Source of the DNA: JAGLQA01 sp023135565
GTDB taxonomy: Bacteria; Acidobacteriota; Aminicenantia; UBA2199
Assembly (NCBI GenBank): GCA_030639305.1
Contig: DAOWCY010000143.1
Span: 1 to 18,796, forward strand
Direction: 5' to 3'
Length of the DNA stretch: 18,796 nucleotides
Numbering within the stretch: the stretch's first letter is position 1; every line of letters starts with the position of its first letter. Position numbers and translations under genes: made by a program. The notes under the pieces are model-generated. The model saw nothing but the letters and a program-made list of their open reading frames with translations, had not been told where the DNA came from and did no database searches. Below are positions 6,604 through 13,629 of this stretch, in pieces.

Positions 6604-7920
6604 ATGGTCGATGAAACTAAAAATAAAGCATATCAAACGATGGAGTTAGATAATAAAAAGCAATTTACCCGCATTGCTCCACCGGACAGCCATCCGGAAA
6701 CCCTGACCCGGGGGAAAGAAATGCCGGCGGGAACCGATATCCCACTGCCGAAAAGGTTTACCAATACCACCATCCTGCCCCGGGTGGAAGGCCGCGGCCA
6801 GGACATCCGGCTGGTGGTCGATACGCAGAGACGTTATGAAACGCAAAAACCGCTTGGTGAAGGCGGCGGCGGTGAAGTGGAACTGGCCTTAGATAAAGAT
6901 ATTTACCGGCTGGTGGCTATTAAACGATTAAAAAAGGGTCTTCAAAATACAGAGATGCTGATGCGCTTCGTGGATGAAATCCGTACCGTGGGCCACTTAG
7001 AACATCCCAATATAGTTCCCATCCACGATGTGGGGCGGGACGAAAACGGCCGGTACTACTTTGTGATGAAATACGTTTCCGGCGAGACGCTGCAGTCGGT
7101 TATCGAAAAACTCAGTGCCGGCGATCCCGAATATCATAAAAAGTATACCTACCAGTACCGCACTGAAATTTTTAACGAAATTCTCAAGGCAATGGAATTT
7201 GCCCACTACAACGGCATTATTCACCGGGATTTAAAACCGGCGAATATCATGATCGGTCCGCATGGGGAGGTTATGGTCATGGATTGGGGCATTGCCCTGC
7301 GTATCAGGGGAAAATCTCCCGGGTTAGAGCAGAGTGAAACATTAAAACAGTTCGAGGCCGGCGTCCGGGAAGCGGAACAAAAACTACCTGATAAAGAACG
7401 GATGTACAAAACCGAGGTAGGCACGGCAATCGGTACACCGGCTTACATGGCGCCGGAGCAGGTGACAGGCGCGAAAAACGACGAACGAACGGACATTTAC
7501 AGCCTGAGTGCCCTGTTCTACGAATTCCTGACCCTGAAATCCTATTTAAAACCGGTAAATAAATTAAAGAAATTGCTGCAGGGCGTATTGAATGATAAAC
7601 CGAAACAGGCTATGCTGCTGGCCGATAAGCACCAACCGGCAGTACCGGCGGATTTATCCCATATCCTGGTGAAAGGGTTGCAAAAAGTCCCCGCCGCCCG
7701 TTTTCAATCGGTTAAAGAGATGCAGGTTTTGCTGCAGCGCATCGCCTCGGGTCATACACCGGTGCAGTGTCCCTTTACCTTCTCAAAACGGACATTCCAG
7801 GCATTGATTAATTTGCTCAGCGATCACCCGATGATCGGCCTTTTGTTTTTTATGATCCTGGTTTCATTTACTCTTGGCGGCGTCCTGTTTCTTGTCAAAC
7901 AGGTTCTTTCCATTTTGTGA
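6604..7920 (+). CDS. Tail-anchored Ser/Thr protein kinase
   Basis: The protein is 438 residues from the ATG that follows AAGGAGGT by 6 nt; an in-frame upstream start at 6565 lacks a ribosome-binding site. An N-terminal disordered segment (1-75) precedes the kinase domain. That domain has the glycine-rich loop LGEGGGGEV (84-92), K107 in VAIKRL, catalytic HRDLKPAN (207-214), DWG in place of DFG (227-229), GTPAYMAPEQ (277-286) and DIYSLSALFYEF. The DWG-to-APE interval is long, with a charged insert near 235-270. A single hydrophobic segment (about 412-433) ends the protein five residues later, so the kinase faces the cytoplasm and no extracytoplasmic sensor follows. Substrates are unknown. It is apparently monocistronic. 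Confidence 0.9.
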   Translation: MVDETKNKAYQTMELDNKKQFTRIAPPDSHPETLTRGKEMPAGTDIPLPKRFTNTTILPRVEGRGQDIRLVVDTQRRYETQKPLGEGGGGEVELALDKDIYRLVAIKRLKKGLQNTEMLMRFVDEIRTVGHLEHPNIVPIHDVGRDENGRYYFVMKYVSGETLQSVIEKLSAGDPEYHKKYTYQYRTEIFNEILKAMEFAHYNGIIHRDLKPANIMIGPHGEVMVMDWGIALRIRGKSPGLEQSETLKQFEAGVREAEQKLPDKERMYKTEVGTAIGTPAYMAPEQVTGAKNDERTDIYSLSALFYEFLTLKSYLKPVNKLKKLLQGVLNDKPKQAMLLADKHQPAVPADLSHILVKGLQKVPAARFQSVKEMQVLLQRIASGHTPVQCPFTFSKRTFQALINLLSDHPMIGLLFFMILVSFTLGGVLFLVKQVLSIL

Positions 7921-7944
7921 TCCCCGGCCTGATTCCGAGGATTT

Positions 7945-8065
7945 GCCTCCGGCGGACCCGCGGCGCGGGCATCCGGTAAACCCCAACCCGGTATCCCGGG
8001 ATACGATCGAATTTTGGTAAACCTAATATCGATCCCTACACGCTCCACCACGCATGTGGGGCTGC
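7945..8065. repeat. GC-rich palindromic intergenic repeat cluster
   Basis: After the kinase gene come GCCTCCGGCGG (7945-7955), a CCCGCGGCGCGGG block, the perfect 14-nt palindrome GTATCCCGGGATAC (7991-8004) and CCACGCATGTGGGGCTGC (8048-8065). The first motif recurs at 10030, 13602, 14751 and 18787, and the last recurs at 16768-16785. No gene is seen between 7921 and 8160. Confidence 0.6.
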
Positions 8066-8098
8066 CGAGGCCAAACTTTTGCTAATTGAGAAGCGCTT

Positions 8099-8122
8099 CT
8101 TTGCCCCATACGACCGGGAAGC
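8099..8122 (+). repeat. Dispersed repeat copy A (CTTTGCCCCATAC...)
   Basis: About 24 nt starting CTTTGCCCCATACGACCGGG match 8928-8951 with one mismatch in the core, in the same orientation. The two copies bracket the secreted glycine-rich protein gene. Confidence 0.55.
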
Positions 8123-8160
8123 TAACAGTGCCCACTCGATTTCAAAGCCTATTGCTTCTA

Positions 8161-8706
8161 TTACTTAATCCTGCCCCAAAACCGGGCCTTCTTATTCAGT
8201 TTCTTCAAAATAGATTTTATTTGAATTGGAAATTTACCTTTGATTCGATAGGTTTTGGATTTTGAGGCAGCCCTGGAAAGGCCTGATCCAATAATAAATC
8301 CCACGGCTGCGCAACCCACTCCGGCAACGACGGGAAATATACCCTCACTACCATCATTGACGCCCTGCAGCGCACTATTAACAAGAAGAAAGCCCACTGC
8401 ACCTCCGGCTACTAAACCTAACAACCCTCCATTCCCCTTTTTTGATTTCGATTTAATGAAAATCGTGTCGATCTCGTCGATCCCGATTGTAACTTTAGCG
8501 AGAGATTCAGGTACCAATAATAATAATGAGTCATTTTTAACTTTGAGTAATTCACCTTTTACTTCCTGGCCATCTACCTTTGTGACGACTATAGTTGCCC
8601 CAACTTTTTCCTTCTTTGCCCATAGGTTTCCCGGACAAATTAGCGAAAAGAAGACAACGGCAATTAATAATTGCCGGAAAATTTGTTTGACTTTGCTTTC
8701 TTTCAT
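8161..8706 (-). CDS. Secreted or periplasmic glycine-zipper protein (hypothetical)
   Basis: This 181-residue protein has a clear signal peptide (KVKQIFRQLLIAVVFFSLICPGNLWA; cleavage near residue 30). A beta-rich SH3-like region follows at about 37-85 (VDGQEVKGELLKVKNDSLLLL ... IGIDEIDTIFI). Two Gly/Ala-rich hydrophobic stretches (GLLGLVAGGAVGFLL and VVAGVGCAAVGFIIGSGLSRAA) are of glycine-zipper type and probably membrane-inserted. The basic C-terminus may bind polymer or lipid. The ribosome-binding site AGGAGG (8714-8720 region) is strong. No named family was recognised. Confidence 0.7.
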   Translation of the reverse strand: MKESKVKQIFRQLLIAVVFFSLICPGNLWAKKEKVGATIVVTKVDGQEVKGELLKVKNDSLLLLVPESLAKVTIGIDEIDTIFIKSKSKKGNGGLLGLVAGGAVGFLLVNSALQGVNDGSEGIFPVVAGVGCAAVGFIIGSGLSRAASKSKTYRIKGKFPIQIKSILKKLNKKARFWGRIK

Positions 8707-8927
8707 CTTAAAACCTCCTTTTTTTAAGCCTTAATGTTAAAAATTTTTAAGCTCAAACATTCATAACCATTTATTATTTGCCGGCCCGCTTAACGCTTCA
8801 ACTCACGGTCCGCTTATATTATGTAATAAAAATGAATTTCAGGCAACCAAATTTAGAAAAATAAAAAAGAAACTACTGACGCTGCACCTTTCCTGTTTTT
8901 TAGTAGAATTGTGAGGCCGCATCCTGT

Positions 8928-8951
8928 CTTTGCCCCATACAACCGGGAAGC
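8928..8951 (+). repeat. Dispersed repeat copy B (CTTTGCCCCATAC...)
   Basis: This is the second copy of the repeat at 8099-8122, in the same orientation. After CTTTGCCCCATACAACCGGGAAGC the similarity continues weakly into a shared TGCCC. Confidence 0.55.
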
Positions 8952-9000
8952 CGGGAATGCCCGATTTATTGTTCACAAAAGCGATTCGCATTTATTGCTT

Positions 9001-9093
9001 CGCGGCAGGGGCAGCGTGTGAGCGCCTTTGATTTTAAATTATAAAAAGTTTTGATTAAACTTTTTCAAAAGTTTAGCCCCCGGCAGGGCCGCC
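9001..9093 (+). repeat. Left arm of a long inverted repeat
   Basis: The segment from CGCGGCAGGG through AAACTTTTTCAAAAGTTT to GCCCCCGGCAGGGCCGCC matches the reverse complement of 10031-10125, with an 11-nt insertion and few substitutions. It also contains its own small palindrome (AAACTTTTTCAAAAGTTT). The pair flanks the LolA-like gene. Confidence 0.65.
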
Positions 9094-9213
9094 CAATGCT
9101 GTTGCTTTAAGGAGAAAAGATGCCTCCGGTGGCTCTCCGAGGGCCAGGGGGAGGCTCCCCTAACCCCCATTATTGTTTCGCAAAACACACCAAGCCTTAA
9201 GGCAACAGTATTG
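9094..9213. repeat. 19-nt inverted repeat, about 82-nt loop
   Basis: Left arm 9094-9112 (CAATGCTGTTGCTTTAAGG) pairs with right arm 9195-9213 at 17 of 19 positions. The loop holds GGGGA-GGC-TCCCC and a GCCTCCGGTGG motif. It could be a MITE-like remnant or a stable RNA hairpin downstream of the export operon. No transposase is present. Confidence 0.5.
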
Positions 9214-9260
9214 CAGGGGCCGTCGGAGGCAAGGAGCGCTTTTGATTCTCAATGGCAGGG

Positions 9261-10013
9261 TTATTTTTTCATCAGGCGGCGCTCACTAAAAGTACCGGGG
9301 GGAATGACAATATCGAATTCGATCTTCTTGATTACCATTTCGGTTTTGGAACCCTGGCGCAGCTTGTCCTCCATGATTAATTTCATGGGATAATAACGAT
9401 TCTTATAACTCCTGATTTCATCGACTGTCATGACCTTGAGCAGCTTGCCGCTCTTAGCATACAACTCCTCTTTTAAACCGACAAAACGATCTTTGTCCAC
9501 CCAGATTTTGCGGGTAAAATAAGTCTGCTTCTTTATCTTCGAGGTCAATACCAAAACATAACACACCCTGCCGTCGAGAGTTTCATCAGCCTTGATTTCG
9601 CCGCTGTACTCTTCACGCATCTTCTTGGCTCTCTCGGTCATGTCCTCATATGAAAAATCGGAACCCATCATGCTGCGCCGCAGCATATGACCTGAAAGCC
9701 GCATCACCCGCTCCGCCGACGGATAATAAATCTTGATGATTTTTTCGAGTTTTAATATTTTGGTGCCTTTGTCACGGGCGGGACTCAAAACCTCGATGTA
9801 ACTCTTGTCATTACCTTCGGAAAAACTAACCATACTCTTGGTGATAACACGGTTTTTGTAGGTGATAATCATCTCGGTTTCAGCAGAGGCCGTCTTGAAC
9901 ACCATATTCTTGTCGATGCTGTCAAGTATGTCGAAAGCCGACATTTTCTCCTGCGCAAAATCCATCATACACACTATACAAATAATTAGCATTATTAAAA
10001 TTAACTTCTTCAT
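9261..10013 (-). CDS. LolA-like outer-membrane lipoprotein-sorting protein
   Basis: A 250-residue exported protein with a signal peptide (MKKLILIMLIICIVCMMDFAQ). It has the LolA-like (PF17131-type) beta layout: FKTASAETEMIITYKNRV, SYIEVLSPARDKGTKILKL, IYYPSAERVMRLSGHMLRRSMMGSDFSYEDM and FTRKIWVDKDRFVGLKEELYAKSGKLLKVMTVDEI. Relatives bind lipid or lipoprotein in the periplasm and are often encoded with FtsX-type ABC permeases. It is the last gene of the export cassette, 145 nt after the second permease, with a repeat element in the gap. AAGGAG lies 7 nt before the ATG. Confidence 0.85.
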   Translation of the reverse strand: MKKLILIMLIICIVCMMDFAQEKMSAFDILDSIDKNMVFKTASAETEMIITYKNRVITKSMVSFSEGNDKSYIEVLSPARDKGTKILKLEKIIKIYYPSAERVMRLSGHMLRRSMMGSDFSYEDMTERAKKMREEYSGEIKADETLDGRVCYVLVLTSKIKKQTYFTRKIWVDKDRFVGLKEELYAKSGKLLKVMTVDEIRSYKNRYYPMKLIMEDKLRQGSKTEMVIKKIEFDIVIPPGTFSERRLMKK

Positions 10014-10030
10014 TTTTTACTCCTTCTTCG

Positions 10031-10125
10031 CCTCCGGCGGCCCTGCCGGGGGCCAAACTTTTGAAAAAGTTTGAACAAAACTTTTGTTTATTTAAAATCA
10101 AAAGCGTTCCCTGCCGCAAAGCGGC
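10031..10125 (-). repeat. Right arm of a long inverted repeat
   Basis: It begins with CCTCCGGCGGCCCTGCCGGG and runs through AAACTTTTGAAAAAGTTT to CCCTGCCGC, and is the inverted counterpart of 9001-9093. It sits between the permease stop and the LolA-like gene, inside what should be one transcript, so the element is probably transcribed and can fold. Confidence 0.65.
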
Positions 10126-10158
10126 TTATACCCTGCCCACGTGGTGGGCCGCCGGGGA

Positions 10159-11430
10159 CTATACTTTTAACTCCGATCTGAACGCCTCCACAGGCTGCAT
10201 TTTCGCCGACTTGTAAGCCGGGTAAAGCACCGCTAACAACGCTACCACTAACCCGAATAGAATAGAACCGATCAGTATCTCCAGGGTCAGGTCAGGATAA
10301 AGCCTGCTGCCGAAAAAAGGAAAGGGCATGTCTATTTTATCCATCATACCACCGGACAATGCGTTTAAGTCGATGCCTATTTTCTCAAGATAAGCAGATA
10401 ACGAACCGCCCAATATGCCGCCAATCACCGAACCGATGACTCCGATGTAAAAAGCTTCCGCTAAAATCATCAAAAAAATTTCCCGGTTCTTAAATCCCAT
10501 GGCTTTGATCACGCCGATCTCATGATAACGCTCCATTACCGCCATTAACATGGTGTTCAAAATCACTAAGGCTACGATTAACATAATCATACCGGTGATT
10601 TTTCCGAACATGTTTTCTACTATCGGAGTCATGTTCGCTACTAAGTCGTGCTCCTGCCAGGGAATCACACGAATAGCGCCTCCAGGATCACTTTGACCCA
10701 GGATTTTTGCCACTTTTTCGGCCACCATATGCGCCTGGGCCGGGTCTTTCAAAAAAATCAACATCTCATGGACGGCGTCCGGGCAGTCCAACATCTCCTG
10801 CGCTTTCTGCAGCGGGATGTAAAGCATGTTTTTGTCATAAGTGGACATCCCGAACTCGAACATACCGACTATATTAAAAGGAAGCGCATAAGTCGAAAAA
10901 TTAATGTCCGATGTCACCAAAAGCAGTTCCTCATCTACAGCCGCGTCTAATTCTTTTGCCAGCTTCTTGCCGATGATCAGTTCCAATCCTTTTCCGTCGA
11001 AATATTCTCCACCGACAATGGTTTTGGATAAGTCCATGCTTTTGTCGGCGGCGGCGGGGTCGATGCCGATAACTATCGCCGGCTCATTCTTGTCGCCATG
11101 ACTCAACAGCACATTAAACTTGATGCGACCGAAAACTAAATCCACTTCCGGCAGTTCCGCTATTTCGGCCTTTATCCGGTTCACGCCGGTGATTAAATGC
11201 TCCTTGGGCATAATACGTTCTAAACGCAAATACTCCGTGTGCGCCAGCCTGACATGGCCGATTTCGGCTTTAACCAATACCTCGTTGAAACTATTCATGA
11301 AGCCCTTTATATAACTTTTCATAAAGATAAGAGATATAAGCCCGAAAACAATGGCAATTACGGTAAACATTGTCCTGCGCCGGTTCCGCCAGATATTCCG
11401 CCAGCTAAACTTCAATATATTTTTCCACAT
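10159..11430 (-). CDS. FtsX/MacB-type ABC transporter permease (second)
   Basis: This 423-residue permease has the LolC/E-MacB architecture: one N-terminal membrane helix (about 21-38), a large periplasmic domain (45-275), then three helices (about 278-298, 322-345 and 384-403). The coupling segment is MERYHEIGVIKAMGFKNREI (299-318) and the terminal signature is YPAYKSAKMQPVEAFR. Such permeases do not import; they drive mechanotransmission or lipoprotein extraction. The ribosome-binding site AGGAGG overlaps the upstream gene's TAG stop, with 9 nt between the genes. It shares topology with the preceding permease, suggesting a heterodimer. Confidence 0.9.
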   Translation of the reverse strand: MWKNILKFSWRNIWRNRRRTMFTVIAIVFGLISLIFMKSYIKGFMNSFNEVLVKAEIGHVRLAHTEYLRLERIMPKEHLITGVNRIKAEIAELPEVDLVFGRIKFNVLLSHGDKNEPAIVIGIDPAAADKSMDLSKTIVGGEYFDGKGLELIIGKKLAKELDAAVDEELLLVTSDINFSTYALPFNIVGMFEFGMSTYDKNMLYIPLQKAQEMLDCPDAVHEMLIFLKDPAQAHMVAEKVAKILGQSDPGGAIRVIPWQEHDLVANMTPIVENMFGKITGMIMLIVALVILNTMLMAVMERYHEIGVIKAMGFKNREIFLMILAEAFYIGVIGSVIGGILGGSLSAYLEKIGIDLNALSGGMMDKIDMPFPFFGSRLYPDLTLEILIGSILFGLVVALLAVLYPAYKSAKMQPVEAFRSELKV

Positions 11431-11439
11431 TTTTGCCTC

Positions 11440-12711
11440 CTATATGTGCCGCAGGGCGTCGATGGGGTCTAACTTCGCCGCTTTCCGGGCCGGATAAAAA
11501 CTGGCGGCAAGAGAGATGACTGTGCCCAATATAAAAACCATAATCAGCACGTCCACGGTTAAATCGGCATAAAAAACGTCTTTCACCGGGTAAACCGCGG
11601 AAGCAAGTTTCTTGTAGGTCTCGCCCATGGCAGCGACGGACCAACCTTTAACCTCTAAATACCAACTGGCCAGGCCGCCTAACAAACAGCCCAAAAGCGA
11701 ACCGATCACGCCGATAAAACCGCCTTCCAGGACGAAAAGCCGCTTGATCTGGCCTTTTGTCATGCCCAAAGCTGCCAGCATACCGATCTCCCGGGTGCGT
11801 TCCAGCACCGACATCAACATGGTGTTGATAATTCCCATGGAGGCGATAAACAACATGATGAAAATAATCATACTGCTGTTCTTGGTTTTCATTTCGCTGA
11901 TTTGCAGGAATAGCCCGGCCAGGTCTTTCCAGGTGTATACTTCTAAATCCTCATTTTGGGATTTCAGCGCCGCGGTTATTCTTTCCCGGGCCGCTTCAAC
12001 CACCTTGTCGTCATCGGAATCGAGCCGCACCACGATCTCAGTCACCTGCGATTCCATGCTCAAACCTTCGTTGGCCCGGTTCAATGGGACAATGATCCTA
12101 CCGCCGTCTACAGCGGGGTTGCCGCTGTCGAAGATACCCTTTATTTCAAAATCCATGGCGTTCCAGCTAAAATCATCCTTGTCCGTGGAGGTGATGACCC
12201 GCACGGTAATTAGGTCGCCTACAGCGAGACCGATGTCTTCGGCTAAGTCTTTGCCCACTAACATTTTGGCCTCGTCCGGGGCCAGCCATTCGCCCTCTAC
12301 CAGCGACTCTTTGATCTTAAACAAACCGGGGTCCAACTCCGGGTCCACAGCCACGCCGAGGCAGGGCAGTTCGTCCATGCCTTTTATCACCCCGGCGCCG
12401 AAAAGAATGCGGCTTTCGCTTCCCTGCACGCCGGGTATGTCTTTCAATAAAGCGTGAATCGCGCCGGGGTCTGCAATGGTGATGTCCATGGGGAGGTCTT
12501 CTCTTTTATCGAAATATCCTTTCTTGAAGATCTTGATGTGGGAGGTCTGGCAGTTGATGATATTGCTGATGGACTGCTTGTCTATCCCGTTCATTAAACA
12601 GATAGTGATAATGAGCAGGGCAAGCCCTACAGAGATGGCGGAAAAGGTGATAAAAGTCCTCCGTTTGGCCCGGAAAATATTCCTGAATGCAAGCCTTATC
12701 ATGGTAAACAT
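11440..12711 (-). CDS. FtsX/MacB-type ABC transporter permease (first)
   Basis: A 423-residue permease from the ATG at 12709-12711. It has an N-terminal helix (about 20-40), a periplasmic domain with the motif MLVGKDLAEDIGLAVGD, then three C-terminal helices. The segment LERTREIGMLAALGMTKGQIKRL marks the cytoplasmic coupling helix, and YPARKAAKLDPIDALRHI ends the protein. A GTG at 12717 would overlap the ATPase stop by GTGA, but AGGAGG stands 6 nt before the ATG, which makes the ATG the better start. It is the partner of the downstream permease and of the upstream ATPase. Confidence 0.9.
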   Translation of the reverse strand: MFTMIRLAFRNIFRAKRRTFITFSAISVGLALLIITICLMNGIDKQSISNIINCQTSHIKIFKKGYFDKREDLPMDITIADPGAIHALLKDIPGVQGSESRILFGAGVIKGMDELPCLGVAVDPELDPGLFKIKESLVEGEWLAPDEAKMLVGKDLAEDIGLAVGDLITVRVITSTDKDDFSWNAMDFEIKGIFDSGNPAVDGGRIIVPLNRANEGLSMESQVTEIVVRLDSDDDKVVEAARERITAALKSQNEDLEVYTWKDLAGLFLQISEMKTKNSSMIIFIMLFIASMGIINTMLMSVLERTREIGMLAALGMTKGQIKRLFVLEGGFIGVIGSLLGCLLGGLASWYLEVKGWSVAAMGETYKKLASAVYPVKDVFYADLTVDVLIMVFILGTVISLAASFYPARKAAKLDPIDALRHI

Positions 12712-12713
12712 TT

Positions 12714-13412
12714 TCACCCTCCTTGTTTGGTTTGTGCATCCTTTTCGATTTTGCCGTCTTTCAAGTGGATGATGCGCCTGGCAAATTCCATTACCATCCG
12801 GTCGTGGGTGGAAAAGATAAAAGTAGTTTCGGTTTTTTTGTTCATTTGCTCCATCAGTTCCAACACTTCCCGGCCGTTCCGGGAATCTAAGTTGGCCGTG
12901 GGTTCATCGGCCAGGACTAACTGCGGTTTCTTGACCAAAGCACGAGCTATGGCTACCCGCTGCTGCTGCCCGCCGCTCAACTGCGAAGGCTTGCGGCGCA
13001 AAAAATCTTGCAGCCCTACCTCAGTTAGGAGTTCCTCCACCAGCGCCCGGCGCTCTTTCGGGCTTGTGCCACCTTTCAAGATCAGCGGGAATTCCACGTT
13101 CTCAAAAGCAGTCAGTATGGGAATTAAATTGAAGGTCTGGAAAATAAAACCGATTTTAAAACGCCTGATATTAGCCAGTTCAACGCTTTTTTTGGCGCTG
13201 AGGTCGGTCCCATCTATGAAAATAGAGCCTTCCGAGGGCTTGTCTAAACAGCCGATCAGGTTCAGCATGGTGGTTTTTCCCGAACCGGACGGGCCGGCCA
13301 GGGAAAGAAACTCCCCTTTCTCAACAGCAAAAGAAACCCCTCCCAATGCCGGGAAAGGAATCCCGTTTGTACGGTAAATCTTTTTTACGTTTTCAACTCT
13401 TACTAAAGGCAT
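12714..13412 (-). CDS. ABC transporter ATPase (LolD/MacB type)
   Basis: This 232-residue ATPase has Walker A GPSGSGKTT (40-48), the Q-loop glutamine Q92 in FIFQTFNL, signature LSGGQQQR (145-152), Walker B LVLADEP (165-171), a D-loop in TANLD and switch His203 in STHD. The family powers lipoprotein release or mechanotransmission through FtsX-like permeases. The ATG has AGGAGGT 6-7 nt upstream. The stop TGA is 2 nt from the next gene's ATG. It is third in the cassette, after the TetR and beta-barrel genes. Confidence 0.95.
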   Translation of the reverse strand: MPLVRVENVKKIYRTNGIPFPALGGVSFAVEKGEFLSLAGPSGSGKTTMLNLIGCLDKPSEGSIFIDGTDLSAKKSVELANIRRFKIGFIFQTFNLIPILTAFENVEFPLILKGGTSPKERRALVEELLTEVGLQDFLRRKPSQLSGGQQQRVAIARALVKKPQLVLADEPTANLDSRNGREVLELMEQMNKKTETTFIFSTHDRMVMEFARRIIHLKDGKIEKDAQTKQGG

Positions 13413-13443
13413 TACTTACCTCCTTTTTTTTTGTCTTCGACGA

Positions 13444-13475
13444 CCAGGGGGCGTTTTTGAAAAATTGCCCCCTGG
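13444..13475. repeat. Palindrome CCAGGGGGC...GCCCCCTGG
   Basis: A 9-bp perfect stem encloses a 14-nt loop that is itself self-complementary (TTTTTGAAAAA). The architecture matches the hairpin at 18755-18786 and lies at the OMP/ATPase gene junction. It may act as an internal transcript processing or attenuation element. Confidence 0.6.
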
Positions 13476-13479
13476 ACCC

Positions 13480-13612
13480 CCAAAAAACTTTTGTTAAGCA
13501 AACGTTTGTGCCCCTTATCCAACGTTGGAGAATTTGGCCAAGCGTTAGGCTAATCAAAAGTTTTTGGAAGTCCAGAAACCTTTTTTCAAAAAGGTTTTTG
13601 GCCGCCGGAGGC
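13480..13612. repeat. Nested palindrome cluster in the OMP-ATPase gap
   Basis: The outer arms CCAAAAAACTTTTG (13480-13493) and CAAAAGTTTTTGG (13555-13567) enclose CAAACGTTTG (13499-13508), TCCAACGTTGGA (13518-13529) and TTGGCCAA (13534-13541). A second hairpin follows (AAACCTTTTT / AAAAAGGTTT, 13576-13597), then CCGCCGGAGGC (13602-13612). No gene is visible in 13413-13629. Confidence 0.6.
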
Positions 13613-13629
13613 ATGCCCGCTCCGCGGGC

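Larger units (their letters stand above)
8707..9260. other. Gene-free stretch with repeats
   Basis: No convincing gene is visible on either strand. It contains dispersed repeat copy B (8928-8951) and a roughly 93-nt element (9001-9093) that recurs inverted at 10031-10125. It also holds a 19-nt inverted repeat (arms 9094-9112 and 9195-9213) and weaker copies of the GCCTCCGGCGG motif (9122-9132, 9220-9230). The first 180 bases are AT-rich and presumably hold the promoter of the secreted protein gene, but no convincing -35/-10 pair was seen. Confidence 0.6.

Noticed and set aside
9094..9213. Intact insertion sequence
   Set aside because: The interval between the 19-nt arms is far too short for a transposase, and no flanking target duplication was seen.
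11627..12457. 276-residue plus-strand open frame
   Set aside because: It is antisense to the first permease, which has family motifs. The Ser/Pro/Thr-rich composition is typical of a reverse-frame shadow.
12727..13377. 216-residue plus-strand open frame
   Set aside because: It is antisense to the ABC ATPase, which has all motifs intact.
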